A stretch of DNA of 64,000 nt from Leptoclinus maculatus (GCA_032191485.1 JAVDOI010000040.1:1651001-1715000), one strand, 5' to 3'. Positions 7,712-21,982 are shown, numbered from the stretch's first letter. Notes: generated from the sequence alone by a model not told the origin. Translations and numbers: made by a program.

Positions 7712-8854
7712 TGTAGAATGGTCATACTTTGTCCTATCTTCTTCAAATACATTTGAAGCAGGTGTTCACTGATAGTGTAGTTACAGCCCTATACTGTCCT
7801 TTACCTGTACAGATACAGCCATAGGCAGTTATTTATACTGAAAGATACTTTTTTGACGGACAAAACTCTTACATTTTTACTGACTTCAAAGGCCCACTGC
7901 TCTGTTTCTGTATGACCTACAGGTTTTCTGACACTTTCACAAGGAACTTTAGGGGGTTTTCTTTCTGGCAAGACCTCATTGATGCATATAGTCAAAGTGG
8001 TTCAGACGCTACAGACATTTTAATTTGGGTATGTCATTTTAGGCCTTTTTGCTCCAAATTAGGGGCTTACTGAGGCTCAGTAAAGCCTAAAAAACACCCA
8101 CAATCATAGCAAACGATGGCAGTAGTCACACACAAAAGAATTGGAGTGAATAGAGTGAAGTAGGCCAGAGCAAGAGACATAAACGTACGAGAGGTCACGA
8201 GAGGTCGTCATTTGAGAAAGTGTGTAAACATGGAAACGGATCAGCTAAACATGGGAATGGGTGGGGCTAAGTGCCGAATGGGGCTCTTCATGCACAATAC
8301 ATGGAAACGGATCAGCTATCACCGTACGACGCCCAGTTTGACCGTGGACACCTCGGTTATGTTACCGGATGCGCAGGCACCACCCCGAATTTTATCCCAT
8401 GAAATGTCTTGTAAATTAGATGTAGTGGACAACAGAGGACACTCTTTAAGAATCAGTTGGATTTACATCAATACAATGTTACAAAACCTTCCCAAGGTTC
8501 TGCAGTCTTCTTGCTTGGCATGCTGAACCAAGTCATCACAGGGAATGTATGGTGAAAAATTCAAGCAGTTTCAACCTTTTTCTCAGATTTTATGGCCGTT
8601 TCAAATTTACCGGCCCTTTAAGAGAATTTAGGCTTAATTTAGACCTTTGTTGCTGTTTTTGGGGACCTTAACTTGCAGCTACGAGATCCACATTGTAGAT
8701 ATTTAATGGTCACAAGCCCCTATTTGAAGAGGAAAAGGATTTAAATCTCTACTTTGATTTAAAGTATAAAAATAAAGAGAAAAGACTTATGAAAACGGGC
8801 CTACTGTCTTTTGGGAACAATTCGGCCATTCGGAATACGGGCCTTTTAAAAAAA

Positions 8855-11494
8855 AGCCTGTTTCAGTGTTTAGAGTCAAGAGGGTTTTTGTTGGGTCCTA
8901 TAAAAACACTAATAAACGACTTTCTTTAATAAAATTCACATATGTTGGACAAAAAAGGACACTCTACTAGCATGAATTGGATTGATCTCATTAGCATGCT
9001 GCTAACAGGAGATAGCTTTCCCAAGGGTCTACAGACTTCTTACTTTCCAGACTGAATCAAGGTATCAGGGGAAAGGAGTCCTGCGAAATCCAGGCAGTTT
9101 CAACCTTTTTCTCAGACGCTATGACCGTTTTACATAGGTCAAATTGACTGCTCTTTAAGGTAATTTAAGCCAGATTTACATGACAGATGTTGATGAAAAT
9201 GATATATGATGGACAGCAGTAGCATGGCTACAACATATTAAAAAAGCAGAGCTCTCAGATGTTTAGAACAAAAATTGCTCCAATCTGACTAACAGCACGA
9301 CAGGGTGTACATCTTACTAAGACGTTCACCCTCCTGTTCTCTGAGTTTCATACAGGCAAATTTATTTTCTAGACATTTTAGAGGGATTTTGTTCACGTGA
9401 CCTCATTGTAGGCCTAGTCCACAATGTGTGTCCGTAATCTGTGGTTTCTGGGACCTATATTTGAGAGATTATGGCCATTTTTGCATAGGTCAAATTTACC
9501 GGCCCTTTAAGAGGATTTAGAGCCAATTAAGACCTTTTTTGCTGTTTTTGGGCACCTTAACTTGGACCTACAAACTCAAAATTTTAGGCATTTCATCTCC
9601 ACGACCCTCTCTTCATTCACAAAAAGAAAGAATTCCTCTATTTTGCTTTAAAGTATTTTTAATTAATTAAAAGACTGTAAATTACGTCCACATGTGTCTG
9701 TTTCTGTTGGGTGCCATAAAACCATTTCTACAAGACAGATGTTGATGTAAATGATATATGGTGGACACCAGAGGATGCTCTACTAGCATGAATTGGATTG
9801 ATCTTATTAGCATGTTGCTAACAGGAGATGGCTTTCCCTAGGGTCTACAGACTTCTTACTTTCCAGCCTGAATCAAGGTATCGGGGAGAATGTGTGTTGC
9901 AAAATGCAGGCAGTTTCAACCTTTGTCTCAGATTTTATGACCGTTTGTACATAGGTCAAATGTACCGGCCCTTTAACATACTTTAGGCCCAATTTACACA
10001 TGTTTTGCTGTTTTCGGGCACATTAACTTGGACCTACGAACTCTACACATCAGGGGGAAGGTGTGGTGCAAAATTCAGGCAGTTTCAACCTTTTTCTCAG
10101 ACTCTATGGTCGGGGCAGGGAGTGGACCGGCTCTTGGGCCGTACCTCGGGTCGTATCTCGGCGTGGGTAGCAGAGCGGACCTCTGGTCGTATCTCGGCGT
10201 GGGTAGCAGAGCGGACCTCTGGTCGTATCTCGGCGTGGGTAGCAGAGCGGACCTCGGGTCGTATCTCGGCGTGGTTAGGAGACCGGCCCTCGGGTCGTAT
10301 CTTGGCGTGGGTGGCAGAGCGGCCCTCGGTTCGTATCTCGGCGTGGGTAGCTGTAGAATGGTCATACTTTGTCCTATCTTCTTCAAATACATTTGAAGCA
10401 GGTGTTCACTGTTAGTGTAGTTACATCCCTATACTGTCCTTTACCTGTACAGATACAGCCATAGGCAGTTATTTATACTGAAAGATACTTTTTTGACGGA
10501 CAAAACTCTTACATTTTTACTGACTTCAAAGGCCCACTGCTCTGTTTCTGTATGACCTACAGGTTTTCTGACACTTTCACAAGGAACTTTAGGGGGTTTT
10601 CTTTCTGGCAAGACCTCATTGATGCATATAGTCAAAGTGGTTCAGACGCTACAGACATTTTAATTTGGGTATGTCATTTTAGGCCTTTTTGCTCCAAATT
10701 AGGGGCTTACTGAGGCTCAGTAAAGCCTAAAAAACACCCACAATCATAGCAAACGATGGCAGTAGTCACACACAAAAGAATTGGAGTGAATAGAGTGAAG
10801 TAGGCCAGAGCAAGAGACATAAACGTACGAGAGGTCACGAGAGGTCGTCATTTGAGAAAGTGTGTAAACATGGAAACGGATCAGCTAAACATGGGAATGG
10901 GTGGGGCTAAGTGCCGAATGGGGCTCTTCATGCACAATACATGGAAACGGATCAGCTATCACCGTACGACGCCCAGTTTGACCGTGGACACCTCGGTTAT
11001 GTTACCGGATGCGCAGGCACCACCCCGAATTTTATCCGATGAAATGTCTTGTAAATTAGATGTAGTGGACAACAGAGGACACTCTTTAAGAATCAGTTGG
11101 ATTTACATCAATACAATGTTACAAAACCTTCCCAAGGTTCTGCAGTCTTCTTGCTTGGCATGCTGAACCAAGTCATCACAGGGAATGTATGGTGAAAAAT
11201 TCAAGCAGTTTCAACCTTTTTCTCAGATTTTATGGCTGTTTCAAATTTACCGGCCCTTTAAGAGAATTTAGGCTTAATTTAGACCTTTGTTGCTGTTTTT
11301 GGGGACCTTAACTTGCAGCTACGAGATCCACATTGTAGATATTTAATGGTCACAAGCCCCTATTTGAAGAGGAAAAGGATTTAAATCTCTACTTTGATTT
11401 AAAGTATAAAAATAAAGAGAAAAGACTTATGAAAACGGGCCTACTGTCTTTTGGGAACAATTCGGCCATTCGGAATACGGGCCTTTTAAAAAAA
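8855..11494 (+). repeat. Macrosatellite unit 4 (2640 bp)
   Basis: Common-length unit with 6 minisatellite copies. It shares GGGGAAAGG, CAAACTCAAAA and GATGGCTTT with the left half of unit 3. Private bases include G at 11038 (TATCCGATG for TATCCCATG) and T at 11237 (TATGGCTG for TATGGCCG). From here on, units read TAGTTACATCCC and CACTGTTAG after the minisatellite. Confidence 0.97.
10145..10351 (+). repeat. 36-bp minisatellite, unit 4, 6 copies
   Basis: Common six-copy form. Copy 4 has GTGGTTAGGAGACC, copy 5 has TATCTTGGCG, and copy 6 is the truncated CTCGGTTCG type. Confidence 0.97.
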
Positions 11495-14098
11495 AGCCTG
11501 TTTCAGTGTTTAGAGTCAAGAGGGTTTTTGTTGGGTCCTATAAAAACACTAATAAACGACTTTCTTTAATAAAATTCACATATGTTGGACAAAAAAGGAC
11601 ACTCTACTAGCATGAATTGGATTGATCTCATTAGCATGCTGCTAACAGGAGATAGCTTTCCCAAGGGTCTACAGACTTCTTACTTTCCAGACTGAATCAA
11701 GGTATCAGGGGGAAGGAGTCCTGCGAAATCCAGGCAGTTTCAACCTTTTTCTCAGACGCTATGACCGTTTTACATAGGTCAAATTGACTGCTCTTTAAGG
11801 TAATTTAAGCCAGATTTACATGACAGATGTTGATGAAAATGATATATGATGGACAGCAGTAGCATGGCTACAACATATTAAAAAAGCAGAGCTCTCAGAT
11901 GTTTAGAACAAAAATTGCTCCAATCTGACTAACAGCACGACAGGGTGTACATCTTACTAAGACGTTCACCCTCCTGTTCTCTGAGTTTCATACAGGCAAA
12001 TTTATTTTCTAGACATTTTAGAGGGATTTTGTTCACGTGACCTCATTGTAGGCCTAGTCCACAATGTGTGTCCGTAATCTGTGGTTTCTGGGACCTATAT
12101 TTGAGAGATTATGGCCATTTTTGCATAGGTCAAATTTACCGGCCCTTTAAGAGGATTTAGAGCCAATTAAGACCTTTTTTGCTGTTTTTGGGCACCTTAA
12201 CTTGGACCTACGAACTCCAAATTTTAGGCATTTCATCTCCACGACCCTCTCTTCATTCACAAAAAGAAAGAATTCCTCTATTTTGCTTTAAAGTATTTTT
12301 AATTAATTAAAAGACTGTAAATTACGTCCACATGTGTCTGTTTCTGTTGGGTGCCATAAAACCATTTCTACAAGACAGATGTTGATGTAAATGATATATG
12401 GTGGACACCAGAGGATGCTCTACTAGCATGAATTGGATTGATCTTATTAGCATGTTGCTAACAGGAGATAGCTTTCCCTAGGGTCTACAGACTTCTTACT
12501 TTCCAGCCTGAATCAAGGTATCAGGGAGAATGTGTGTTGCAAAATGCAGGCAGTTTCAACCTTTGTCTCAGATTTTATGACCGTTTGTACATAGGTCAAA
12601 TGTACCGGCCCTTTAACATACTTTAGGCCCAATTTACACATGTTTTGCTGTTTTCGGGCACATTAACTTGGACCTACGAACTCTACACATCAGGGGGAAG
12701 GTGTGGTGCAAAATTCAGGCAGTTTCAACCTTTTTCTCAGACTCTATGGTCGGGGCAGGGAGTGGACCGGCTCTTGGGCCGTACCTCGGGTCGTATCTCG
12801 GCGTGGGTAGCAGAGCGGACCTCTGGTCGTATCTCGGCGTGGGTAGCAGAGCGGACCTCTGGTCGTATCTCGGCGTGGGTAGCAGAGCGGACCTCGGGTC
12901 GTATCTCGGCGTGGTTAGGAGACCGGCCCTCGGTTCGTATCTCGGCGTGGGTAGCTGTAGAATGGTCATACTTTGTCCTATCTTCTTCAAATACATTTGA
13001 AGCAGGTGTTCACTGTTAGTGTAGTTACATCCCTATACTGTCCTTTACCTGTACAGATACAGCCATAGGCAGTTATTTATACTGAAAGATACTTTTTTGA
13101 CGGACAAAACTCTTACATTTTTACTGACTTCAAAGGCCCACTGCTCTGTTTCTGTATGACCTACAGGTTTTCTGACACTTTCACAAGGAACTTTAGGGGG
13201 TTTTCTTTCTGGCAAGACCTCATTGATGCATATAGTCAAAGTGGTTCAGACGCTACAGACATTTTAATTTGGGTATGTCATTTTAGGCCTTTTTGCTCCA
13301 AATTAGGGGCTTACTGAGGCTCAGTAAAGCCTAAAAAACACCCACAATCATAGCAAACGATGGCAGTAGTCACACACAAAAGAATTGGAGTGAATAGAGT
13401 GAAGTAGGCCAGAGCAAGAGACATAAACGTACGAGAGGTCACGAGAGGTCGTCATTTGAGAAAGTGTGTAAACATGGAAACGGATCAGCTAAACATGGGA
13501 ATGGGTGGGGCTAAGTGCCGAATGGGGCTCTTCATGCACAATACATGGAAACGGATCAGCTATCACCGTACGACGCCCAGTTTGACCGTGGACACCTCGG
13601 TTATGTTACCGGATGCGCAGGCACCACCCCGAATTTTATCCCATGAAATGTCTTGTAAATTAGATGTAGTGGACAACAGAGGACACTCTTTAAGAATCAG
13701 TTGGATTTACATCAATACAATGTTACAAAACCTTCCCAAGGTTCTGCAGTCTTCTTGCTTGGCATGCTGAACCAAGTCATCACAGGGAATGTATGGTGAA
13801 AAATTCAAGCAGTTTCAACCTTTTTCTCAGATTTTATGGCCGTTTCAAATTTACCGGCCCTTTAAGAGAATTTAGGCTTAATTTAGACCTTTGTTGCTGT
13901 TTTTGGGGACCTTAACTTGCAGCTACGAGATCCACATTGTAGATATTTAATGGTCACAAGCCCCTATTTGAAGAGGAAAAGGATTTAAATCTCTACTTTG
14001 ATTTAAAGTATAAAAATAAAGAGAAAAGACTTATGAAAACGGGCCTACTGTCTTTTGGGAACAATTCGGCCATTCGGAATACGGGCCTTTTAAAAAAA
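11495..14098 (+). repeat. Macrosatellite unit 5 (2604 bp)
   Basis: Five minisatellite copies. The copy containing the TATCTTGGCG variant is missing. The same five-copy form appears in units 9 and 11, suggesting common descent or conversion. Confidence 0.97.
12785..12955 (+). repeat. 36-bp minisatellite, unit 5, 5 copies
   Basis: Lacks the TATCTTGGCG copy. Confidence 0.97.
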
Positions 14099-16738
14099 AG
14101 CCTGTTTCAGTGTTTAGAGTCAAGAGGGTTTTTATTGGGTCCTATAAAAACACTAATAAACGACTTTCTTTAATAAAATTCACATATGTTGGACAAAAAA
14201 GGACACTCTACTAGCATGAATTGGATTGATCTCATTAGCATGCTGCTAACAGGAGATAGCTTTCCCAAGGGTCTACAGACTTCTTACTTTCCAGACTGAA
14301 TCAAGGTATCAGGGGGAAGGAGTCCTGCGAAATCCAGGCAGTTTCAACCTTTTTCTCAGACGCTATGACCGTTTTACATAGGTCAAATTGACTGCTCTTT
14401 AAGGTAATTTAAGCCAGATTTACATGACAGATGTTGATGAAAATGATATATGATGGACAGCAGTAGCATGGCTACAACATATTAAAAAAGCAGAGCTCTC
14501 AGATGTTTAGAACAAAAATTGCTCCAATCTGACTAACAGCACGACAGGGTGTACATCTTACTAAGACGTTCACCCTCCTGTTCTCTGAGTTTCATACAGG
14601 CAAATTTATTTTCTAGACATTTTAGAGGGATTTTGTTCACGTGACCTCATTGTAGGCCTAGTCCACAATGTGTGTCCGTAATCTGTGGTTTCTGGGACCT
14701 ATATTTGAGAGATTATGGCCATTTTTGCATAGGTCAAATTTACCGGCCCTTTAAGAGGATTTAGAGCCAATTAAGACCTTTTTTGCTGTTTTTGGGCACC
14801 TTAACTTGGACCTACGAACTCCAAATTTTAGGCATTTCATCTCCACGACCCTCTCTTCATTCACAAAAAGAAAGAATTCCTCTATTTTGCTTTAAAGTAT
14901 TTTTAATTAATTAAAAGACTGTAAATTACGTCCACATGTGTCTGTTTCTGTTGGGTGCCATAAAACCATTTCTACAAGACAGATGTTGATGTAAATGATA
15001 TATGGTGGACACCAGAGGATGCTCTACTAGCATGAATTGGATTGATCTTATTAGCATGTTGCTAACAGGAGATAGCTTTCCCTAGGGTCTACAGACTTCT
15101 TACTTTCCAGCCTGAATCAAGGTATCAGGGAGAATGTGTGTTGCAAAATGCAGGCAGTTTCAACCTTTGTCTCAGATTTTATGACCGTTTGTACATAGGT
15201 CAAATGTACCGGCCCTTTAACATACTTTAGGCCCAATTTACACATGTTTTGCTGTTTTCGGGCACATTAACTTGGACCTACGAACTCTACACATCAGGGG
15301 GAAGGTGTGGTGCAAAATTCAGGCAGTTTCAACCTTTTTCTCAGACTCTATGGTCGGGGCAGGGAGCGGACCGGCTCTTGGGCCGTACCTCGGGTCGTAT
15401 CTCGGCGTGGGTAGCAGAGCGGACCTCTGGTCGTATCTCGGCGTGGGTAGCAGAGCGGACCTCTGGTCGTATCTCGGCGTGGGTAGCAGAGCGGACCTCG
15501 GGTCGTATCTCGGCGTGGTTAGGAGACCGGCCCTCGGGTCGTATCTTGGCGTGGGTGGCAGAGCGGCCCTCGGTTCGTATCTCGGCGTGGGTAGCTGTAG
15601 AATGGTCATACTTTGTCCTATCTTCTTCAAATACATTTGAAGCAGGTGTTCACTGTTAGTGTAGTTACATCCCTATACTGTCCTTTACCTGTACAGATAC
15701 AGCCATAGGCAGTTATTTATACTGAAAGATACTTTTTTGACGGACAAAACTCTGACATTTTTACTGACTTCAAAGGCCCACTGCTCTGTTTCTGTATGAC
15801 CTACAGGTTTTCTGACACTTTCACAAGGAACTTTAGGGGGTTTTCTTTCTGGCAAGACCTCATTGATGCATATAGTCAAAGTGGTTCAGACGCTACAGAC
15901 ATTTTAATTTGGGTATGTCATTTTAGGCCTTTTTGCTCCAAATTAGGGGCTTACTGAGGCTCAGTAAAGCCTAAAAAACACCCACAATCATAGCAAACGA
16001 TGGCAGTAGTCACACACAAAAGAATTGGAGTGAATAGAGTGAAGTAGGCCAGAGCAAGAGACATAAACGTACGAGAGGTCACGGGAGGTCGTCATTTGAG
16101 AAAGTGTGTAAACATGGAAACGGATCAGCTAAACATGGGAATGGGTGGGGCTAAGTGCCGAATGGGGCTCTTCATGCACAATACATGGAAACGGATCAGC
16201 TATCACCGTACGACGCCCAGTTTGACCGTGGACACCTCGGTTATGTTACCGGATGCGCAGGCACCACCCCGAATTTTATCCCATGAAATGTCTTGTAAAT
16301 TAGATGTAGTGGACAACAGAGGACACTCTTTAAGAATCAGTTGGATTTACATCAATACAATGTTACAAAACCTTCCCAAGGTTCTGCAGTCTTCTTGCTT
16401 GGCATGCTGAACCAAGTCATCACAGGGAATGTATGGTGAAAAATTCAAGCAGTTTCAACCTTTTTCTCAGATTTTATGGCCGTTTCAAATTTACCGGCCC
16501 TTTAAGAGAATTTAGGCTTAATTTAGACCTTTGTTGCTGTTTTTGGGGACCTTAACTTGCAGCTACGAGATCCACATTGTAGATATTTAATGGTCACAAG
16601 CCCCTATTTGAAGAGGAAAAGGATTTAAATCTCTACTTTGATTTAAAGTATAAAAATAAAGAGAAAAGACTTATGAAAACGGGCCTACTGTCTTTTGGGA
16701 ACAATTCGGCCATTCGGAATACGGGCCTTTTAAAAAAA
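14099..16738 (+). repeat. Macrosatellite unit 6 (2640 bp)
   Basis: Six minisatellite copies. A private A lies at 14134 (TTTTTATTGGG). It shares three rare bases with unit 8: C at 15367, G at 15754 and G at 16084, each exactly 5244 bp from its partner. Confidence 0.97.
15389..15595 (+). repeat. 36-bp minisatellite, unit 6, 6 copies
   Basis: Common form, preceded by the T-to-C change at 15367 shared with unit 8. Confidence 0.97.
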
Positions 16739-19342
16739 AGCCTGTTTCAGTGTTTAGAGTCAAGAGGGTTTTTGTTGGGTCCTATAAAAACACTAATAAA
16801 CGACTTTCTTTAATAAAATTCACATATGTTGGACAAAAAAGGACACTCTACTAGCATGAATTGGATTGATCTCATTAGCATGCTGCTAACAGGAGATAGC
16901 TTTCCCAAGAGTCTACAGACTTCTTACTTTCCAGACTGAATCAAGGTATCAGGGGGAAGGAGTCCTGCGAAATCCAGGCAGTTTCAACCTTTTTCTCAGA
17001 CGCTATGACCGTTTTACATAGGTGAAATTGACTGCTCTTTAAGGTAATTTAAGCCAGATTTACATGACAGATGTTGATGAAAATGATATATGATGGACAG
17101 CAGTAGCATGGCTACAACATATTAAAAAAGCAGAGCTCTCAGATGTTTAGAACAAAAATTGCTCCAATCTGACTAACAGCACGACAGGGTGTACATCTTA
17201 CTAAGACGTTCACCCTCCTGTTCTCTGAGTTTCATACAGGCAAATTTATTTTCTAGACATTTTAGAGGGATTTTGTTCACGTGACCTCATTGTAGGCCTA
17301 GTCCACAATGTGTGTCCGTAATCTGTGGTTTCTGGGACCTATATTTGAGAGATTATGGCCATTTTTGCATAGGTCAAATTTACCGGCCCTTTAAGAGGAT
17401 TTAGAGCCAATTAAGACCTTTTTTGCTGTTTTTGGGCACCTTAACTTGGACCTACGAACTCCAAATTTTAGGCATTTCATCTCCACGACCCTCTCTTCAT
17501 TCACAAAAAGAAAGAATTCCTCTATTTTGCTTTAAAGTATTTTTAATTAATTAAAAGACTGTAAATTACGTCCACATGTGTCTGTTTCTGTTGGGTGCCA
17601 TAAAACCATTTCTACAAGACAGATGTTGATGTAAATGATATATGGTGGACACCAGAGGATGCTCTACTAGCATGAATTGGATTGATCTTATTAGCATGTT
17701 GCTAACAGGAGATAGCTTTCCCTAGGGTCTACAGACTTCTTACTTTCCAGCCTGAATCAAGGTATCAGGGAGAATGTGTGTTGCAAAATGCAGGCAGTTT
17801 CAACCTTTGTCTCAGATTTTATGACCGTTTGTACATAGGTCAAATGTACCGGCCCTTTAACATACTTTAGGCCCAATTTACACATGTTTTGCTGTTTTCG
17901 GGCACATTAACTTGGACCTACGAACTCTACACATCAGGGGGAAGGTGTGGTGCAAAATTCAGGCAGTTTCAACCTTTTTCTCAGACTCTATGGTCGGGGC
18001 AGGGAGTGGACCGGCTCTTGGGCCGTACCTCGGGTCGTATCTCGGCGTGGGTAGCAGAGCGGACCTCTGGTCGTATCTCGGCGTGGGTAGCAGAGCGGAC
18101 CTCGGGTCGTATCTCGGCGTGGTTAGGAGACCGGCCCTCGGGTCGTATCTCGCCGTGGGTAGCAGAGCGGCCCTCGGTTCGTATCTCGGCGTGGGTAGCT
18201 GTAGAATGGTCATACTTTGTCCTATCTTCTTCAAATACATTTGAAGCAGGTGTTCACTGTTAGTGTAGTTACATCCCTATACTGTCCTTTACCTGTACAG
18301 ATACAGCCATAGGCAGTTATTTATACTGAAAGATACTTTTTTGACGGACAAAACTCTTACATTTTTACTGACTTCAAAGGCCCACTGCTCTGTTTCTGTA
18401 TGACCTACAGGTTTTCTGACACTTTCACAAGGAACTTTAGGGGGTTTTCTTTCTGGCAGGACCTCATTGATGCATATAGTCAAAGTGGTTCAGACGCTAC
18501 AGACATTTTAATTTGGGTATGTCATTTTAGGCCTTTTTGCTCCAAATTAGGGGCTTACTGAGGCTCAGTAAAGCCTAAAAAACACCCACAATCATAGCAA
18601 ACGATGGCAGTAGTCACACACAAAAGAATTGGAGTGAATAGAGTGAAGTAGGCCAGAGCAAGAGACATAAACGTACGAGAGGTCACGAGAGGTCGTCATT
18701 TGAGAAAGTGTGTAAACATGGAAACGGATCAGCTAAACATGGGAATGGGTGGGGCTAAGTGCCGAATGGGGCTCTTCATGCACAATACATGGAAACGGAT
18801 CAGCTATCACCGTACGACGCCCAGTTTGACCGTGGACACCTCGGTTATGTTACCGGATGCGCAGGCACCACCCCGAATTTTATCCCATGAAATGTCTTGT
18901 AAATTAGATGTAGTGGACAACAGAGGACACTCTTTAAGAATCAGTTGGATTTACATCAATACAATGTTACAAAACCTTCCCAAGGTTCTGCAGTCTTCTT
19001 GCTTGGCATGCTGAACCAAGTCATCACAGGGAATGTATGGTGAAAAATTCAAGCAGTTTCAACCTTTTTCTCAGATTTTATGGCCGTTTCAAATTTACCG
19101 GCCCTTTAAGAGAATTTAGGCTTAATTTAGACCTTTGTTGCTGTTTTTGGGGACCTTAACTTGCAGCTACGAGATCCACATTGTAGATATTTAATGGTCA
19201 CAAGCCCCTATTTGAAGAGGAAAAGGATTTAAATCTCTACTTTGATTTAAAGTATAAAAATAAAGAGAAAAGACTTATGAAAACGGGCCTACTGTCTTTT
19301 GGGAACAATTCGGCCATTCGGAATACGGGCCTTTTAAAAAAA
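16739..19342 (+). repeat. Macrosatellite unit 7 (2604 bp)
   Basis: Five minisatellite copies, one with the CTCGCCGTGGG variant (C at 18153). Its left part shares A at 16910 and G at 17024 with unit 9. Its right part shares C at 18153 and G at 18459 with unit 10. It is thus a mosaic of two shared haplotypes. Confidence 0.97.
18029..18199 (+). repeat. 36-bp minisatellite, unit 7, 5 copies
   Basis: Has only one CTCTGG copy, and a CTCGCCGTGGG copy replaces the TATCTTGGCG copy. Same form as unit 10. Confidence 0.97.
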
Positions 19343-21982
19343 AGCCTGTTTCAGTGTTTAGAGTCAAGAGGGTTTTTGTTGGGTCCTATAAAAACACTAA
19401 TAAACGACTTTCTTTAATAAAATTCACATATGTTGGACAAAAAAGGACACTCTACTAGCATGAATTGGATTGATCTCATTAGCATGCTGCTAACAGGAGA
19501 TAGCTTTCCCAAGGGTCTACAGACTTCTTACTTTCCAGACTGAATCAAGGTATCAGGGGGAAGGAGTCCTGCGAAATCCAGGCAGTTTCAACCTTTTTCT
19601 CAGACGCTATGACCGTTTTACATAGGTCAAATTGACTGCTCTTTAAGGTAATTTAAGCCAGATTTACATGACAGATGTTGATGAAAATGATATATGATGA
19701 ACAGCAGTAGCATGGCTACAACATATTAAAAAAGCAGAGCTCTCAGATGTTTAGAACAAAAATTGCTCCAATCTGACTAACAGCACGACAGGGTGTACAT
19801 CTTACTAAGACGTTCACCCTCCTGTTCTCTGAGTTTCATACAGGCAAATTTATTTTCTAGACATTTTAGAGGGATTTTGTTCACGTGACCTCATTGTAGG
19901 CCTAGTCCACAATGTGTGTCCGTAATCTGTGGTTTCTGGGACCTATATTTGAGAGATTATGGCCATTTTTGCATAGGTCAAATTTACCGGCCCTTTAAGA
20001 GGATTTAGAGCCAATTAAGACCTTTTTTGCTGTTTTTGGGCACCTTAACTTGGACCTACGAACTCCAAATTTTAGGCATTTCATCTCCACGACCCTCTCT
20101 TCATTCACAAAAAGAAAGAATTCCTCTATTTTGCTTTAAAGTATTTTTAATTAATTAAAAGACTGTAAATTACGTCCACATGTGTCTGTTTCTGTTGGGT
20201 GCCATAAAACCATTTCTACAAGACAGATGTTGATGTAAATGATATATGGTGGACACCAGAGGATGCTCTACTAGCATGAATTGGATTGATCTTATTAGCA
20301 TGTTGCTAACAGGAGATAGCTTTCCCTAGGGTCTACAGACTTCTTACTTTCCAGCCTGAATCAAGGTATCAGGGAGAATGTGTGTTGCAAAATGCAGGCA
20401 GTTTCAACCTTTGTCTCAGATTTTATGACCGTTTGTACATAGGTCAAATGTACCGGCCCTTTAACATACTTTAGGCCCAATTTACACATGTTTTGCTGTT
20501 TTCGGGCACATTAACTTGGACCTACGAACTCTACACATCAGGGGGAAGGTGTGGTGCAAAATTCAGGCAGTTTCAACCTTTTTCTCAGACTCTATGGTCG
20601 GGGCAGGGAGCGGACCGGCTCTTGGGCCGTACCTCGGGTCGTATCTCGGCGTGGGTAGCAGAGCGGACCTCTGGTCGTATCTCGGCGTGGGTAGCAGAGC
20701 GGACCTCTGGTCGTATCTCGGCGTGGGTAGCAGAGCGGACCTCGGGTCGTATCTCGGCGTGGTTAGGAGACCGGCCCTCGGGTCGTATCTTGGCGTGGGT
20801 GGCAGAGCGGCCCTCGGTTCGTATCTCGGCGTGGGTAGCTGTAGAATGGTCATACTTTGTCCTATCTTCTTCAAATACATTTGAAGCAGGTGTTCACTGT
20901 TAGTGTAGTTACATCCCTATACTGTCCTTTACCTGTACAGATACAGCCATAGGCAGTTATTTATACTGAAAGATACTTTTTTGACGGACAAAACTCTGAC
21001 ATTTTTACTGACTTCAAAGGCCCACTGCTCTGTTTCTGTATGACCTACAGGTTTTCTGACACTTTCACAAGGAACTTTAGGGGGTTTTCTTTCTGGCAAG
21101 ACCTCATTGATGCATATAGTCAAAGTGGTTCAGACGCTACAGACATTTTAATTTGGGTATGTCATTTTAGGCCTTTTTGCTCCAAATTAGGGGCTTACTG
21201 AGGCTCAGTAAAGCCTAAAAAACACCCACAATCATAGCAAACGATGGCAGTAGTCACACACAAAAGAATTGGAGTGAATAGAGTGAAGTAGGCCAGAGCA
21301 AGAGACATAAACGTACGAGAGGTCACGGGAGGTCGTCATTTGAGAAAGTGTGTAAACATGGAAACGGATCAGCTAAACATGGGAATGGGTGGGGCTAAGT
21401 GCCGAATGGGGCTCTTCATGCACAATACATGGAAACGGATCAGCTATCACCGTACGACGCCCAGTTTGACCGTGGACACCTCGGTTATGTTACCGGATGC
21501 GCAGGCACCACCCCGAATTTTATCCCATGAAATGTCTTGTAAATTAGATGTAGTGGACAACAGAGGACACTCTTTAAGAATCAGTTGGATTTACATCAAT
21601 ACAATGTTACAAAACCTTCCCAAGGTTCTGCAGTCTTCTTGCTTGGCATGCTGAACCAAGTCATCACAGGGAATGTATGGTGAAAAATTCAAGCAGTTTC
21701 AACCTTTTTCTCAGATTTTATGGCCGTTTCAAATTTACCGGCCCTTTAAGAGAATTTAGGCTTAATTTAGACCTTTGTTGCTGTTTTTGGGGACCTTAAC
21801 TTGCAGCTACGAGATCCACATTGTAGATATTTAATGGTCACAAGCCCCTATTTGAAGAGGAAAAGGATTTAAATCTCTACTTTGATTTAAAGTATAAAAA
21901 TAAAGAGAAAAGACTTATGAAAACGGGCCTACTGTCTTTTGGGAACAATTCGGCCATTCGGAATACGGGCCTTTTAAAAAAA
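19343..21982 (+). repeat. Macrosatellite unit 8 (2640 bp)
   Basis: Six minisatellite copies. The left part carries A at 19700 (ATGATGAAC), shared with unit 11. The right part carries C at 20611, G at 20998 and G at 21328, shared with unit 6. Confidence 0.97.
20633..20839 (+). repeat. 36-bp minisatellite, unit 8, 6 copies
   Basis: Same form as unit 6, with C at 20611 just upstream. Confidence 0.97.

Larger units (their letters stand above)
5533..8854 (+). repeat. Macrosatellite unit 3 (3322 bp), chimeric, with 466-bp internal duplication
   Basis: Its length equals the unit 2 form plus 466 bp. The left part, to about 6700, carries unit-4-like variants: GGGGAAAGG near 5750, CAAACTCAAAA near 6250, GATGGCTTT near 6505 and TCGGGGAG near 6558. 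From about 6701 onward it carries unit-2-like variants: CGAACTCCAAA, CCTAGAGTCT near 6980, 12 minisatellite copies and TAGTTACAGCCC. It is therefore a recombinant of two different unit types joined out of register. Confidence 0.95.
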
